Assembly: GCA_013003715.1 (NCBI GenBank)
Contig: JABDIN010000094.1
Location: forward strand, 1-64,000
Direction: 5' to 3'
Source: Desulfobacteraceae bacterium
GTDB taxonomy: Bacteria > Desulfobacterota > Desulfobacteria > Desulfobacterales > Desulfosarcinaceae
DNA length: 64,000 nt
The notes under the pieces are model-generated. The model saw only the letters and a list, made by a program, of their open reading frames with translations. It searched no databases and was not told the origin of the DNA. Positions within the stretch are counted from its first letter, which is position 1; the number at the start of each line of letters is the position of its first letter. Positions 54,951 to 64,000 of the stretch are shown piece by piece. The position numbers and the translations under genes are program-made.

Positions 54951-55224
54951 AGGGTTCAGGGAGTTTTTGATTAAAAAGCAGCGGGCAAGCGGGTTGGGTG
55001 ATTTTTCAGCCACGCTTGTGCATTGTCTGAATGCGTTAGGAATCGTTGGTAAAAAACAGGGCAATGGAGACATGTTCATCTGCGCGTGTTGCGCCCCTAT
55101 TTTGTAGCTACATGAAAATATAGAACAAATACTGTTTTTTAGTTACGAGTCCTTACGCATGAGTTTGCACAACGGAATGAAAAATAATCCAACACGCGGC
55201 TCAATGAGAAAAGCTCCCCGACCT
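54951..55224 (+). repeat. 274-nt dispersed repeat, copy 2
   Basis: Second copy of the element at 42223-42496, same orientation, about 12.7 kb away. Here the short conserved frame is open further upstream (QRASGLGDFSATLVHCLNAL), ending at a TAG after CACCAPIL. No terminal inverted repeats or transposase are seen. Confidence 0.85.
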
Positions 55225-55247
55225 TTTAAAGTCTGATGCCATGCAAA

Positions 55248-55400
55248 TCACCATGTGACCACCCTAAAATCTCCCTTGCCAAACCATACTACAATGTCAT
55301 AGCTATCGTTGTCGGGATCATAAGATTTTTGGGCATATGATATGACAATGTCGTCAACACGACCCTGGCTGCCTGAATTGGCGGTGGATGCTGAATAAAA
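55248..55400 (-). pseudogene. C-terminal remnant of an unidentified protein gene
   Basis: An open frame of 50 codons without a start, directly preceded by a stop, reads like a natural protein end: GRVDDIVISYAQKSYDPDND then YDIVVWFGKGDFRVVTW and stop. It has no homologue in the window. It is probably the tail of a deleted gene, perhaps cut off by the adjacent repeat. Confidence 0.35.
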
Positions 55401-55434
55401 TCATTGCTAATGCAATACGAAGTCTTAAAAAACA

Positions 55435-55460
55435 AGGGTTAGGCGAATCAGCCTAACCCT
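55435..55460 (-). terminator. Rho-independent terminator after tRNA-Ala
   Basis: AGGGTTAGGC (55435-55444) and GCCTAACCCT (55451-55460) form a perfect 10-bp stem with a 6-nt loop. On the minus strand it is followed by a T-rich run (complement of 55425-55434), 16 nt after the tRNA end. Confidence 0.85.
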
Positions 55461-55475
55461 TTGATTTTATTGAAA

Positions 55476-55548
55476 TGGAGATGAGGGGGATCGAACCCCT
55501 GACCTCAGCGTTGCGAACGCTGCGCTCTCCCATCTGAGCTACATCCCC
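55476..55548 (-). tRNA. tRNA-Ala (CGC)
   Basis: 73 nt, CCA not encoded. Acceptor GGGGATG/CATCTCC (one wobble pair), D arm GCTC...GAGC, anticodon stem CAGCG/CGCTG with loop TTCGCAA (anticodon CGC), and T arm with GGTTCGATCC. Confidence 0.93.
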
Positions 55549-55744
55549 GATACCAGATGGCCGATTATAAGAGATGTAACCGGACTTGGTCAAATTAAAA
55601 AAGCTTTTGACTTTTTCGACTAAACCTTGAGATTAACGATGTTTGCACATCATGCCGCAATGGCCGGCATGTGCCGGAAACCAAAAAGTTTGATCCTGTA
55701 ATGTCATGCCAACGGTTGAAAATACGGATCACCAGGAGGATACA

Positions 55745-57481
55745 ATGGGAACCGATATGATTATTCTAAAAGATGCATTCAAACAATTTACCCTGGATCA
55801 GGATAAAATCATTACTCCCCGGGAAACCCTGGCCCGGTTTAAAAAAAGACTGAGAGATATGGATTTGGACATCTTGAAAGAGACGGTTCGGATTGACAAC
55901 CGGCGACTGGATATACCGGTGTTTTTCAGTCAGTGCGGCAAAGATGCCGCTTCCATCATCGGCACTAAAAAACAAATGGGCAAAGGGGCAACGCCGGAGC
56001 AGGCGGAAGCCAGCGCGGTTATGGAATTGGCCGAAAGATTCAGTTTTTTCAGTTTTTCCAAAGATGATAAGAATTTTACGGTTGAAACCAGCGAGCGTCT
56101 TGGCGATCAGGCCCTATCCTTTGAACTCATCGCCAAATCGGTGCACGATGAATCTGAACATCTGGAAAAATCCAAATTGATCTATGATAAAATCCCCATG
56201 AAATGGACGAAGGCCTTCAATCTCACCAGACAAACACCTGTTCTGGTACCATTCAGCTGGTTTTACATGATCAATGAATTCAATGGGCCTTCTGCCGGAA
56301 ATTGCCAGGAAGAAGCCCTGCTTCAGGGAATATGTGAAATAGTCGAGCGTCATGTCTCTTCACTGGTCAGCCGTGGGGAATTGCATGTTCCGGGTATTGA
56401 TCCCCAATCGGTCACCGATGTTAAAAGCATTGAAATGCTTCAAAAATACAAAAATAACGGCATTGAAATGTTTCTCTCGGATTTCACGCTGGATATGGGC
56501 ATCCCCACCATCGGCGCATTGGCTTATGATCCCTCGACCTACCCCCGAAAAAGCGAAATCGTGTGGACCGCCGGCACCACACCTGACCCGGAAAAGGCAC
56601 TCAGCCGGGCGCTGACCGAAGTGGCCCAATTGGCCGGTGATTTCAACACCGGCTCAAATTACGTGGCCAGCGGCCTGCCGAAACCGGTGAACACGTCAGC
56701 GGTGGACTACATTCTATCCCCGGAACAGATGGTGGACATCGGGAAGCTCCCGAACATCTCCAATGGGAATATCAGGATTGAAGTCGAAAATTGCATTGGT
56801 GCATTAGCCGAGCGGGGATTCGAGGTCATTGTCATCAATACCACTCACGCTGCATTGGAAATACCCGCCTTTTATACCATTGTCCCCGGCGCTCATTTTC
56901 GGGAAAGAGCATCGGGAACCAGTGTGGCGATGTTTTCAGCTAAACTGATAACTGAAACCCAACCGGCTAAAACAGCCCTGGCCAAATTGATGGAAATGGA
57001 TGAATTGCTGCCCGGGAAGTATTTTATTCATTTTTATCAGGGCATGTGCAGAATTTCACTGCATCAATACGAAAAAGCGTTGGATGATTTTAACCGGGCC
57101 ATTGACGATAATCCCACACCCGAGGATATTCCCAGCATTTATTCTTACATGGGGGTATGCCTGAAGGAAATGGGAAAATACCCGGCGGCGCTCGGTGTTC
57201 TGGAAAAAGGGGAAGCATTCGATCCGGATAGAACGGATATCCACAACCTGAAAGGGTTTTGTTACTTCAAACTGAAGCAACACGAGGCGGCCATATCGAG
57301 TTTTAAAAAGGTGATCGCATTGAACCCCAACTCTGCCATCGACTACGCCAACATTGCCTCCAATTATCGGGATCTGGGAGACGCCACCCAAGCCATCAAA
57401 TACTATAAAATGGCCTTGAATATCGATCCCGGGATTGAGTTTGCCATTGAAAATCTATTGAGGCTTGAATTGAACAGTTAA
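55745..57481 (+). CDS. YcaO-domain protein with C-terminal TPR repeats
   Basis: 578 residues from the ATG at 55745, which has AGGAGG 5 nt upstream; the frame extends to 55706. The YcaO ATP-binding core shows EASAVMELAERFSFF and QEEALLQGICEIVERH, the Glu-rich helices that bind Mg-ATP. Residues about 430-575 form TPR repeats (SIYSYMGVCLKEMGKYPAALGVLEKGEAFD; AISSFKKVIALNPNSAIDYANIASNYRDLGD). YcaO enzymes cyclise or thiolate peptide backbones; E. coli YcaO is linked to RimO and S12 methylthiolation. The C-terminal PxPxP of azoline-forming YcaOs is absent, and no precursor peptide or partner gene is adjacent. Confidence 0.88.
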   Translation: MGTDMIILKDAFKQFTLDQDKIITPRETLARFKKRLRDMDLDILKETVRIDNRRLDIPVFFSQCGKDAASIIGTKKQMGKGATPEQAEASAVMELAERFSFFSFSKDDKNFTVETSERLGDQALSFELIAKSVHDESEHLEKSKLIYDKIPMKWTKAFNLTRQTPVLVPFSWFYMINEFNGPSAGNCQEEALLQGICEIVERHVSSLVSRGELHVPGIDPQSVTDVKSIEMLQKYKNNGIEMFLSDFTLDMGIPTIGALAYDPSTYPRKSEIVWTAGTTPDPEKALSRALTEVAQLAGDFNTGSNYVASGLPKPVNTSAVDYILSPEQMVDIGKLPNISNGNIRIEVENCIGALAERGFEVIVINTTHAALEIPAFYTIVPGAHFRERASGTSVAMFSAKLITETQPAKTALAKLMEMDELLPGKYFIHFYQGMCRISLHQYEKALDDFNRAIDDNPTPEDIPSIYSYMGVCLKEMGKYPAALGVLEKGEAFDPDRTDIHNLKGFCYFKLKQHEAAISSFKKVIALNPNSAIDYANIASNYRDLGDATQAIKYYKMALNIDPGIEFAIENLLRLELNS

Positions 57482-57570
57482 TCCCCGGCTTGTTTTTTTC
57501 ATATTCAATCATTAGCTTTGCTACATAACTTTTTCTCTGACCTTAACCAGCCACATATATGAGGAATAAA

Positions 57571-57774
57571 ATGGAAAACAAAACATTCAGCATACCCAAT
57601 ATCAGTTGCGGTCATTGTGTTGCGGCCATCAAAACTGAGTTGTCAGAGCTGTCCGGTGTGAAAAAGGTCGACGGTAAACCGGAAGATAAAACCATCACCG
57701 TGGAGTGGGAAATCCCAGCATCCGAGGCACAGCTTTTGGCAAAACTTGAAGAAATCAACTATCCGGCTGAGTAA
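57571..57774 (+). CDS. CopZ-like heavy-metal-binding protein
   Basis: 67 residues from the ATG at 57571 (GAGGA 5 nt upstream). A single HMA domain with the motif SCGHC in [15 protein letters not shown], the usual M.C..C metal site without the Met. It should bind Cu(I) in the cytosol and hand it to the ATPase encoded 2 nt downstream. Confidence 0.9.
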   Translation: MENKTFSIPNISCGHCVAAIKTELSELSGVKKVDGKPEDKTITVEWEIPASEAQLLAKLEEINYPAE

Positions 57775-57776
57775 AC

Positions 57777-60227
57777 ATGGCGGAACAGACCGTTACCATA
57801 CCCGTAAGCGGCATGACCTGCGCGAATTGCGCGATGAATATTGAACGGGGCGTCCGCAAGCTATCCGGTGTAAAATCAGCGGCTGTCAACTTTGCGGCTG
57901 AAAACGCCCTGGTGGTATATGACACAGGTGAACTCGGCATCGGGGAACTGGTCGGCCGGATCCACGATACCGGTTTTTCGGTCCCGAAAGCCCGGATCGA
58001 AATACCGGTAACCGGCATGAGCTGCGCCAATTGTGCCATGAACATCGAACGTACCTTGAACACCAAGGTACCGGGGGTAATCCATGCCGCTGTCAACTTT
58101 GCAACGGAACGGGCGACTGCTGAATATATACCCGGCATTAGTTCTGTTGAGGATATGGTTGCGGCTATTCGGAAAGCCGGATTCGATGCGGTCATCCCTT
58201 CGGATGCAGAAGACCCGGATGATGCGGAAAGCAAGGCGAGACAATCTGAAATTGCCGACCAGACGCGCAAATTCATGGTGGGCATTGTCTTTTCCCTGCC
58301 GCTGTTTCTGCTGAGCATGGCCAGGGATTTCAGCCTGCTGGGCGGGTGGAGCCACCTCCCCTGGGTGAACTGGATGTTCTGGGTGCTGGCGACTCCAGTA
58401 CAATTTTACACTGGTTGGGATTATTATGTCGGCGGATTCAAAAGCCTGAAGAACCGGAGTGCGAATATGGATGTACTGGTGGCCATGGGGTCATCGACGG
58501 CATACCTTTATTCAATGGCCCTTCTATTTATGCCTGTTTTGGGCCATCACGTATACTTCGAGACTTCAGCCGTCATCATTACCTTGATAAAGCTTGGAAA
58601 ATTACTGGAGTCAAGGACCAAGGGACGCACCGGTGGGGCCATCAGAAAATTGATGGGGCTCAGGCCCAAAACAGCGTTTATCATTTCTGACGGAAAGGAA
58701 AAAGAGGTTCCCCTCTCTCAAGTAGCAATGGGAAACGTGATCCTGGTCCGTCCCGGTGAACGGATTCCCGTGGACGGAGTTGTCGTTGAGGGCAACAGCG
58801 CCGTTGACGAATCCATGCTGACAGGAGAGCCGCTGCCGGTGGATAAACAGACCGGCGATGCTGTTGTCGGCGGCACCATAAACGGTCAGGGGCTTCTGAA
58901 ATTCACCGCCACCCGTGTGGGTAAAGAGACCGCGTTGGCCCAGATTATCCGCCTAGTTCAACAAGCCCAAGGCAGCAAGGCACCCATTCAAGCCCTGGCG
59001 GATCGGGTGGCGGCCGTTTTCGTTCCATCCATCATCCTTATCGCCGCAGTAGTTCTGGTGTTATGGTGGCTCATCGGCGGTGAATTCGTACCGGCAATGA
59101 TCCGCATGGTGGCCGTACTGGTGATCGCCTGCCCTTGTGCTCTGGGCCTTGCCACGCCAACAGCCATCATGGCCGGGACCGGGAAAGGCGCGGAAAACGG
59201 TGTTTTATTTAAAAACAGCGAGGCTCTGGAAAACGCCACCCGCGTTCAAACCATGGTACTGGATAAAACAGGCACCATCACGAAAGGTGCGCCTGCCGTA
59301 ACGGATGCCATCGTATTTGGAAGGCTTTGCATTGATGAAAAGGAATTGATCCGTATCGCCGCAAGCGTGGAACAGGGTTCCGAACATCCGTTGGGAAAGG
59401 CAATCGTTGAGGAAGCCAACCGGTTGGCCCTTGAATTGGATCCGCCGGCACAATTTCTCGCGGTTGGTGGATTGGGGGTCGAAGCCGCCATTGACAGCAG
59501 CCGCGTATGGGTCGGGAAACCGCAATGGCTCACGGAAAAGGGAGTGGATCTGTCCACAGCCGCCGACACCATCAAAGCGGTTCAGGCCAAGGGAAAGACG
59601 GTCATGGTCGTGGCCAAAGACAATCTCCTGTGCGGCATTATAGGGGTATCCGACACCATCAAACCGGAATCACCGGCCGTGATCGCAGAATTGATCGCCT
59701 CCGGGTTGAACGTGGTGATGCTCACCGGTGATAATCATGATACCGCCCGTGCCGTTGCCGATCAGGTAGGGATTACAAAAATCGTATCGGAAGTGCGTCC
59801 GGGGGAAAAAGCGGAAAAAATCAAAACCCTGCAGGCGGATGGAACCCGTGTGGGGATGGTAGGGGACGGCATAAATGATGCCCCTGCGCTTGCACAGGCC
59901 GATGTGGGATTTGCCATCGGTACCGGTACTGACGTTGCCATAGAAACGGCCGGTGTCATCTTATCCAGTGGGCACCTGACCGGTGTATCCCGGTCTATCC
60001 GTTTAAGCCAGGCGACCATGCGCACGATCCGCCAGAATTTGTTCTGGGCCTTCTTTTACAATATCATTCTTATACCGGTGGCTGCCGGTGTACTTCATCC
60101 ATTTGAAACGCTCCCGGTGTTCCTGCGGCAATTGCATCCGATTCTGGCTGCCCTGGCCATGGCCTTCAGCAGTATCTGTGTTGTGAGCAACAGCTTGAGG
60201 CTATATCGCGCCGATATCGGTGATTAA
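57777..60227 (+). CDS. copA: Cu+-exporting P-type ATPase
   Basis: 816 residues of the P1B-1 group. Two N-terminal HMA domains (GMTCANC at about 14 and GMSCANC at about 80) precede eight TM helices. Functional motifs: TGE in the actuator domain ([11 protein letters not shown]), CPC in the membrane ([13 protein letters not shown]), phosphorylated Asp in [20 protein letters not shown] with the HP signature, and [17 protein letters not shown]-terminal NSLRL is normal. It pumps Cu(I) out of the cytosol. It pairs with the CopZ-like gene; no CueR/CsoR-type regulator is nearby. Confidence 0.96.
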   Translation: MAEQTVTIPVSGMTCANCAMNIERGVRKLSGVKSAAVNFAAENALVVYDTGELGIGELVGRIHDTGFSVPKARIEIPVTGMSCANCAMNIERTLNTKVPGVIHAAVNFATERATAEYIPGISSVEDMVAAIRKAGFDAVIPSDAEDPDDAESKARQSEIADQTRKFMVGIVFSLPLFLLSMARDFSLLGGWSHLPWVNWMFWVLATPVQFYTGWDYYVGGFKSLKNRSANMDVLVAMGSSTAYLYSMALLFMPVLGHHVYFETSAVIITLIKLGKLLESRTKGRTGGAIRKLMGLRPKTAFIISDGKEKEVPLSQVAMGNVILVRPGERIPVDGVVVEGNSAVDESMLTGEPLPVDKQTGDAVVGGTINGQGLLKFTATRVGKETALAQIIRLVQQAQGSKAPIQALADRVAAVFVPSIILIAAVVLVLWWLIGGEFVPAMIRMVAVLVIACPCALGLATPTAIMAGTGKGAENGVLFKNSEALENATRVQTMVLDKTGTITKGAPAVTDAIVFGRLCIDEKELIRIAASVEQGSEHPLGKAIVEEANRLALELDPPAQFLAVGGLGVEAAIDSSRVWVGKPQWLTEKGVDLSTAADTIKAVQAKGKTVMVVAKDNLLCGIIGVSDTIKPESPAVIAELIASGLNVVMLTGDNHDTARAVADQVGITKIVSEVRPGEKAEKIKTLQADGTRVGMVGDGINDAPALAQADVGFAIGTGTDVAIETAGVILSSGHLTGVSRSIRLSQATMRTIRQNLFWAFFYNIILIPVAAGVLHPFETLPVFLRQLHPILAALAMAFSSICVVSNSLRLYRADIGD

Positions 60228-60257
60228 TTTTATTGAGAAACAATCACTGATGTAAAT

Positions 60258-61052
60258 TTACGAAAATCCGGTTTTGGCTATCAGTTCCTCCGCCAAATCA
60301 TTATAATCGATGTAACCGAAACTGCTTTTTCGGAAAAAGACCACCGGTTTCCTGACGTCCGCACTTTCCGCAATGGTTGTATTGTGGCGGATGACGGTAT
60401 TGAACATCAAATCACGATACCTCATATCGGATTGAAGTTGATTCAGCACTTTCCGCCCCACGCGTGTGCGCTTATCAAAAAGCGTCGCCACGATACCGGA
60501 AACGTGAAGGTCCGGGTTAATACCTTCCCGGATGGCCGCAATGGTATCAAACAGTTCATCCAGAGCCGCAAAAGCATATGGATGGGTCTGGCAGGGTATT
60601 AACACCTCTTTTGCGGTGGCAAACACATTCACCGTGAGAAGAGATAGGCTGGGTGGTGTATCGATGAGGATGAAATCATAGTCGAGATCCAGTCCAACAA
60701 GCGCTTCCTTCAACCGATTCTCACGGCCCTCCTCATCCACCAATTCCACTTCCGCACCGGAAAGATCCACTGTGGATGGAATGATATCAAGATTTTCCCA
60801 CCTGGTGTTCAACACCACATCATCGCGTTTTAAACTTTTGCTGTCCATAATGAGATCATAAACACTGGGTGCGTTCTCAGGCAGATCGATACCCAGTCCT
60901 TTTGTGGCATTGGCTTGGGGGTCCATATCCACAATAAGCGCAGACCGATTTTCCAATGTTATTGCGGCACCCAAATTGATGACGGTCACTGTTTTACCGA
61001 CACCGCCTTTCTCATTGGCGACGGCAATACATCTCATTTTATTACTGTTCAT
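60258..61052 (-). CDS. ParA/Soj-type ATPase
   Basis: 264 residues; GGAG lies just before the ATG. A deviant Walker A EKGGVGKTVTVINL, the conserved VDMDPQANATKGLG, and Walker B-like ILIDTPPSLSLLT. The C-terminal part keeps the Soj pattern (RVGRKVLNQLQSDM). It overlaps the dynamin-like gene by 4 nt (ATGA), so both are translated together. No parB follows; the next gene is on the other strand. It may position a complex rather than segregate DNA. Confidence 0.85.
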   Translation of the reverse strand: MNSNKMRCIAVANEKGGVGKTVTVINLGAAITLENRSALIVDMDPQANATKGLGIDLPENAPSVYDLIMDSKSLKRDDVVLNTRWENLDIIPSTVDLSGAEVELVDEEGRENRLKEALVGLDLDYDFILIDTPPSLSLLTVNVFATAKEVLIPCQTHPYAFAALDELFDTIAAIREGINPDLHVSGIVATLFDKRTRVGRKVLNQLQSDMRYRDLMFNTVIRHNTTIAESADVRKPVVFFRKSSFGYIDYNDLAEELIAKTGFS

Positions 61053-63301
61053 TCCATGGTCTCCTGTACAAGTTGAGACAAACCTTCTCGGACAGCATCG
61101 ATGCGATCCCCGATTTCACCGGCGGTCTGGCCCATATCCTTAAGGATATCATTTGCCTTCTGTCTATCGGACTGTTTTTCACCGATGAGATTCTTGAATT
61201 CAGCCATTTGAAGAACAGAGGCCTGAAATCGCTCGCATAACCGTTCATTGATTTCACGGGATGCGGCATCGGCCAACTTCAATACATACTGAAATTTAAT
61301 ATTCTCCCGATGATCTTTAAGTTGGGCCAGGACCGATCTTTCAGTCTCCTGTTTTATTCTTTTGACGGCGCCTTTAAATGCCATCACCGTTTCCTCATTC
61401 TCACTGGAGAAAGGTTTCCTGATCACTTTTTTTACTGCTCCGATCAACTTATAAACGCCCAGTCGAATGACGGCATCTGTCTTTACATGAGCAGAATATC
61501 GCATCATGGCTTTCGCTGGTGGTATGACAATCCCAACGATGGTTTTGATACGCTCAAGATCCAATTCGGTATTGCCGCCGTATTCACTGCCATTGATGTT
61601 AAGGCCGATATTTTCAAGGGCGAATCGGTGTTCAGAAATGACCTCCCGGATCATGTTGTCAAAAGGCTTCGTGATGGTGACGATACTGTCGGCAAGTTTT
61701 TTTTCCAATCTTTTGACGAATCGGACAATTTCAGGCGTCAGATTCTCTGCCATGTAAATATCGACGGCTTGCTTGAAATCCTGGTATATCACATAAAGCG
61801 TTCCACCAAAGCCTGAGGACTCAATACCGTCAAGATAGTCGTTGTAATTGATTGAATACGATCGGATAAAATCGATTAATTGTCTGACCATTTCTCCGCT
61901 TCGCGCATCAAAGAATCGATCGATTTCGGGTTTCAGATCGCGTTTTAATTTATCAATGGCACCTTCCAGGGTGTTTTGAATTACAGATTTCATCTGATTG
62001 ATGCGCAGCCTGTGCAGCTCGATTTTTTCCGTAATTTTCCCGGCACCATCGGCATCCTGATCGAGCATAACCTTGCTCAATTGTATCCATTGGTCAATGC
62101 CGTCACCAACCATGGACAGCCGTTCCAGGTGATTTTTCAGAAGCAGTGCGAATCGTTCTCTATTGATCTTTTGGTAAAAAGTGTCAAAAAACCGCTGACG
62201 CTCAGCCGATGAATATGTGATAAAATCAGATTCCTGTTGCCATTGATCCAACCGGGCCTGATCTTTAGCGGATAGCTGGCCTTGCTGTTCATCGAATAAA
62301 TGATAAAGACCGGAAAATGAGAACAGTACGGCCCCCGGTATGAGTAGCTTCAGCTCCTCATGTATCTTTTCAATACCATTTTCCAGATCTCCAAGTGAAT
62401 CATGTTCACTGAAATCACAGTTCACGACAAACAGTATATTGTCGATGATGGCCATTTTTTTGATCATGGATAAAAATCTGATATCAGCCTGACGAACTCC
62501 GGTACGGCTGCTGACGACATAAACAATGAGGTTGGTTCGATATAAGTAGTCTTGAATCATGGCGAGATGGAGCGGATTTGGAGAATCACTTCCCTGGCAA
62601 TCGGCAATCTCAATATGGTCCCCCAATTTTGTGTCGGCCACTTCAAGGCGAATGTCGCTGAGATATACGGACAGGGCATCACTGGAGACGAATTCACGAT
62701 GGTCCGGAAAGTGGTCCGGGTCAAAGTGTAATTCCGTACTGTCCGATGCAACAATATCGTGCACGCGGTCATATCCGTTCAAATACGACGACAACAGCAC
62801 GGAATTCACATTGCGCATATCCTTTGTGAATAGCTGATCCGCGCTCAGTGAACTGATAGCGCGTTCAAGTTCTTCCCGATCCTTTTGACGACGGATATCG
62901 AAATTGTCTGTACTGGAAAATCGATCGTCAGGGAATAAAATCAAGGCTTGTTGAATATCGTGATTCACCTCATCCCATGACTTGAAAAAGAGGTGAGCCT
63001 GTTTGTGTTCTCCCCCGACAACCCGTGTGACAATGGATGTGACCACACCGGCACCACGCTTCAGGTAATCGCCGGTGAGCAATGTATTTACAAAGGTACT
63101 CTTACCTGATTTTATCGTGCCCACAACGGCTACGTGGATGTCGTCGCTGGTAGTGTCCTTGGTGATGCCGGTACAGGTATCCTCCCACTGATCAAAGGAT
63201 TGGTTCTTCAAGCCTGGTATGGATCTGGCCGTCTCGAACAGACCGGTCAGGATTCCGTTGATATTCAACAATTCTGTTTTTAGTGTCTCGTAAGTCTTCA
63301 T
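61049..63301 (-). CDS. Dynamin-family large GTPase
   Basis: 750 residues. The GTPase domain lies in the N-terminal third: G1 GTIKSGKST, G2 threonine in VVTSIVTRVVGG, G3 DCQGSDSPN, G4-like VNCDF. Long helical stalk-like segments follow, with hydrophobic patches near residue 570 (IVGIVIPPAKAMM) that may insert in membranes. It has no PH domain, as expected for bacterial dynamin-like proteins. These remodel or protect membranes in characterised cases. Its stop overlaps the ParA start. Confidence 0.82.
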   Translation of the reverse strand: MKTYETLKTELLNINGILTGLFETARSIPGLKNQSFDQWEDTCTGITKDTTSDDIHVAVVGTIKSGKSTFVNTLLTGDYLKRGAGVVTSIVTRVVGGEHKQAHLFFKSWDEVNHDIQQALILFPDDRFSSTDNFDIRRQKDREELERAISSLSADQLFTKDMRNVNSVLLSSYLNGYDRVHDIVASDSTELHFDPDHFPDHREFVSSDALSVYLSDIRLEVADTKLGDHIEIADCQGSDSPNPLHLAMIQDYLYRTNLIVYVVSSRTGVRQADIRFLSMIKKMAIIDNILFVVNCDFSEHDSLGDLENGIEKIHEELKLLIPGAVLFSFSGLYHLFDEQQGQLSAKDQARLDQWQQESDFITYSSAERQRFFDTFYQKINRERFALLLKNHLERLSMVGDGIDQWIQLSKVMLDQDADGAGKITEKIELHRLRINQMKSVIQNTLEGAIDKLKRDLKPEIDRFFDARSGEMVRQLIDFIRSYSINYNDYLDGIESSGFGGTLYVIYQDFKQAVDIYMAENLTPEIVRFVKRLEKKLADSIVTITKPFDNMIREVISEHRFALENIGLNINGSEYGGNTELDLERIKTIVGIVIPPAKAMMRYSAHVKTDAVIRLGVYKLIGAVKKVIRKPFSSENEETVMAFKGAVKRIKQETERSVLAQLKDHRENIKFQYVLKLADAASREINERLCERFQASVLQMAEFKNLIGEKQSDRQKANDILKDMGQTAGEIGDRIDAVREGLSQLVQETME

Positions 63302-63514
63302 AGGATATTATGAAAGGCATTTCTGGTTTGGCACAACTCAAAAATCTATGACTTCAATCAACTTTTTGAGAAGTGGTATGAAACGTACCCTGCGCGTCAG
63401 GCCCGGTCATACAAGGGTTGGTATGGATTGTCTAAACATAGCTCGTTCTTGTGCTGTCGGACAACCACAATGAATCGTGTATTGTCTGCACAACGCCCCG
63501 CCGCACGCCTTGTA
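63302..63514. other. Gap between the dynamin gene and the right-edge gene
   Basis: 213 nt without a gene. It must contain the promoter of the dynamin-ParA pair unless they are read with the right-edge gene. No hairpin or promoter stands out. Confidence 0.4.
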
Positions 63515-64000
63515 TTATTCAGGAGCGGTACTTGCTCCCCCTGACGAAGCGGCTGTAGAGCCGGTTACACCAACGCCACCGGAGAAGACCTTACCAGTCC
63601 CGGTGTTGGATGGTGTTGCATCGTCCGGAAAAATTTGTGTACTGCCACTACCGGGCTGTACATTGACATCAGTCGATGGTACTGCGGGCGACTCCGGAAT
63701 GGTCGTATCGATGGGACCAGCTTCCGGCATGATGGTACTGCCGGGAGGCTCTGTTTCGGTTGAATCCGGTGTGTTACCAGTGCTAATTGGATCGCCATTT
63801 CCAGCCTTCAACTCTCCAAGCTGGCGATTGGCTTCAGCCAGTTCTCTCTGGACATCCAGTAATTTTTTTCGAAGGTTCTCCCGGGTTGTCATCTCCGTTT
63901 TGATACGTAACTGCGCACTAGCCAACTCTTTTTTCAGGGACTTAATTTCCGCTTGAGAATTTTTAGCATCTGTTTCAGCGGAATCCCGGGAATTTATCTG
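63515..64000 (-). CDS. Coiled-coil protein with Ser/Thr/Pro-rich tail, 5' end outside window
   Basis: The frame stays open to the right edge, so only the last 161 residues are seen. The first part is a charged coiled coil (QAEIKSLKKELASAQLRIKTEM..., LRKKLLDVQRELAEANRQLGEL). The last 90 residues are low-complexity and rich in Ser, Thr, Pro and Gly, ending in SSGGASTAPE. The family is not recognised. It lies upstream of the dynamin-ParA pair on the same strand and could belong to the same unit. Confidence 0.6.
   Translation of the reverse strand, partial: QINSRDSAETDAKNSQAEIKSLKKELASAQLRIKTEMTTRENLRKKLLDVQRELAEANRQLGELKAGNGDPISTGNTPDSTETEPPGSTIMPEAGPIDTTIPESPAVPSTDVNVQPGSGSTQIFPDDATPSNTGTGKVFSGGVGVTGSTAASSGGASTAPE

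Larger units (their letters stand above)
54580..55434. other. Gene-poor stretch with inverted repeat, dispersed repeat and gene remnant
   Basis: About 855 nt with no intact gene. In order it holds the hisB promoter region, a 42-nt imperfect inverted repeat (54776-54904), the second copy of the 274-nt repeat (54951-55224) and a C-terminal gene remnant on the minus strand (55248-55400). The composition is more AT-rich than the flanks. Confidence 0.6.

Noticed and set aside
55745-57774. RiPP biosynthetic cluster around the YcaO gene
   Set aside because: No precursor peptide, dehydrogenase, protease or transporter is adjacent; the next genes are a copper chaperone and pump.
60258-61052. Chromosome or plasmid partition locus
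   Set aside because: ParA has no parB or parS-like repeats nearby and is coupled to a dynamin gene instead.

Overview
The window is about 64 kb of a Gram-negative chromosome of moderate GC content. It best fits an anaerobic Desulfobacterota lineage (Desulfobacterales-like). That assignment is inference: it rests on the complete gspFGHIJKLMNCDE order with a GspN of the delta/Leptospira type, on the order nif3 / C4 zinc-ribbon protein / rnpB, on rpoD next to dnaG, and on protein style. No sulfate-respiration gene or rRNA lies in the window, so the genus cannot be fixed. No prophage, CRISPR array or intact insertion sequence is seen.

Layout. (1) 1-9.7 kb, accessory: a 5'-incomplete PAS/histidine kinase/receiver hybrid; a lipoprotein with a parallel beta-helix and a propeller, flanked by two copies of a duplicated signal-peptide segment (one a pseudogene); small secreted and cytoplasmic hypotheticals; a Crp/Fnr regulator with a perfect TGTGA-N6-TCACA operator downstream; and a LonB/LonC-like AAA+ protease. 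(2) 9.7-14.7 kb: a minus-strand group with a two-TM coiled-coil protein, an ExeA-type ATPase fused to an OmpA domain, an exported protein with a duplicated domain and a tiny remnant of a K+-channel pore; then two small plus-strand genes and tRNA-Leu(CAG). (3) 14.8-35.7 kb, one long plus-strand block: ribF, a YbhN-like flippase, def, fmt, rsmB, then the type II secretion genes gspF-G-H-I-J-K-L-M-N-C-D-E, then a TPR membrane protein, a PASTA protein, rpe and aroQ. GspD ends in a SPOR domain. (4) 35.7-42 kb: a PrcB-like lipoprotein paired with a subtilisin-family lipoprotein protease, a SprT/DUF2786 protein, and an AhpF-like flavoprotein. (5) 42-54.6 kb, housekeeping: yvcK and a LOG-like gene facing ispD, an HPr-domain protein, RNase P RNA, a zinc-ribbon protein, nif3 and tRNA-CAU; then rpoD, dnaG, hisA, a lipoprotein and hisB. 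(6) 54.6-64 kb: a gene-poor stretch with an inverted repeat, the second copy of a 274-bp dispersed repeat and a gene remnant; tRNA-Ala(CGC); a YcaO-TPR protein; a copZ/copA-like copper pair; and a dynamin-like GTPase overlapping a ParA ATPase, beside a coiled-coil protein cut by the window edge.

How the parts relate. The main functional theme is export and the envelope. The type II secretion cluster makes the pseudopilus, platform, ATPase and secretin. Two of its parts carry peptidoglycan-binding fusions: SPOR on GspD, and OmpA on an ExeA-like ATPase located elsewhere. The lipoprotein protease/PrcB pair and the beta-helix lipoprotein are exported candidates. The clearest unexpected items are the GspD-SPOR and ExeA-OmpA fusions, the protease/PrcB pair resembling the dentilisin complex, the ParA/dynamin overlap, the K+-channel pore relic, and two sets of non-coding duplications.
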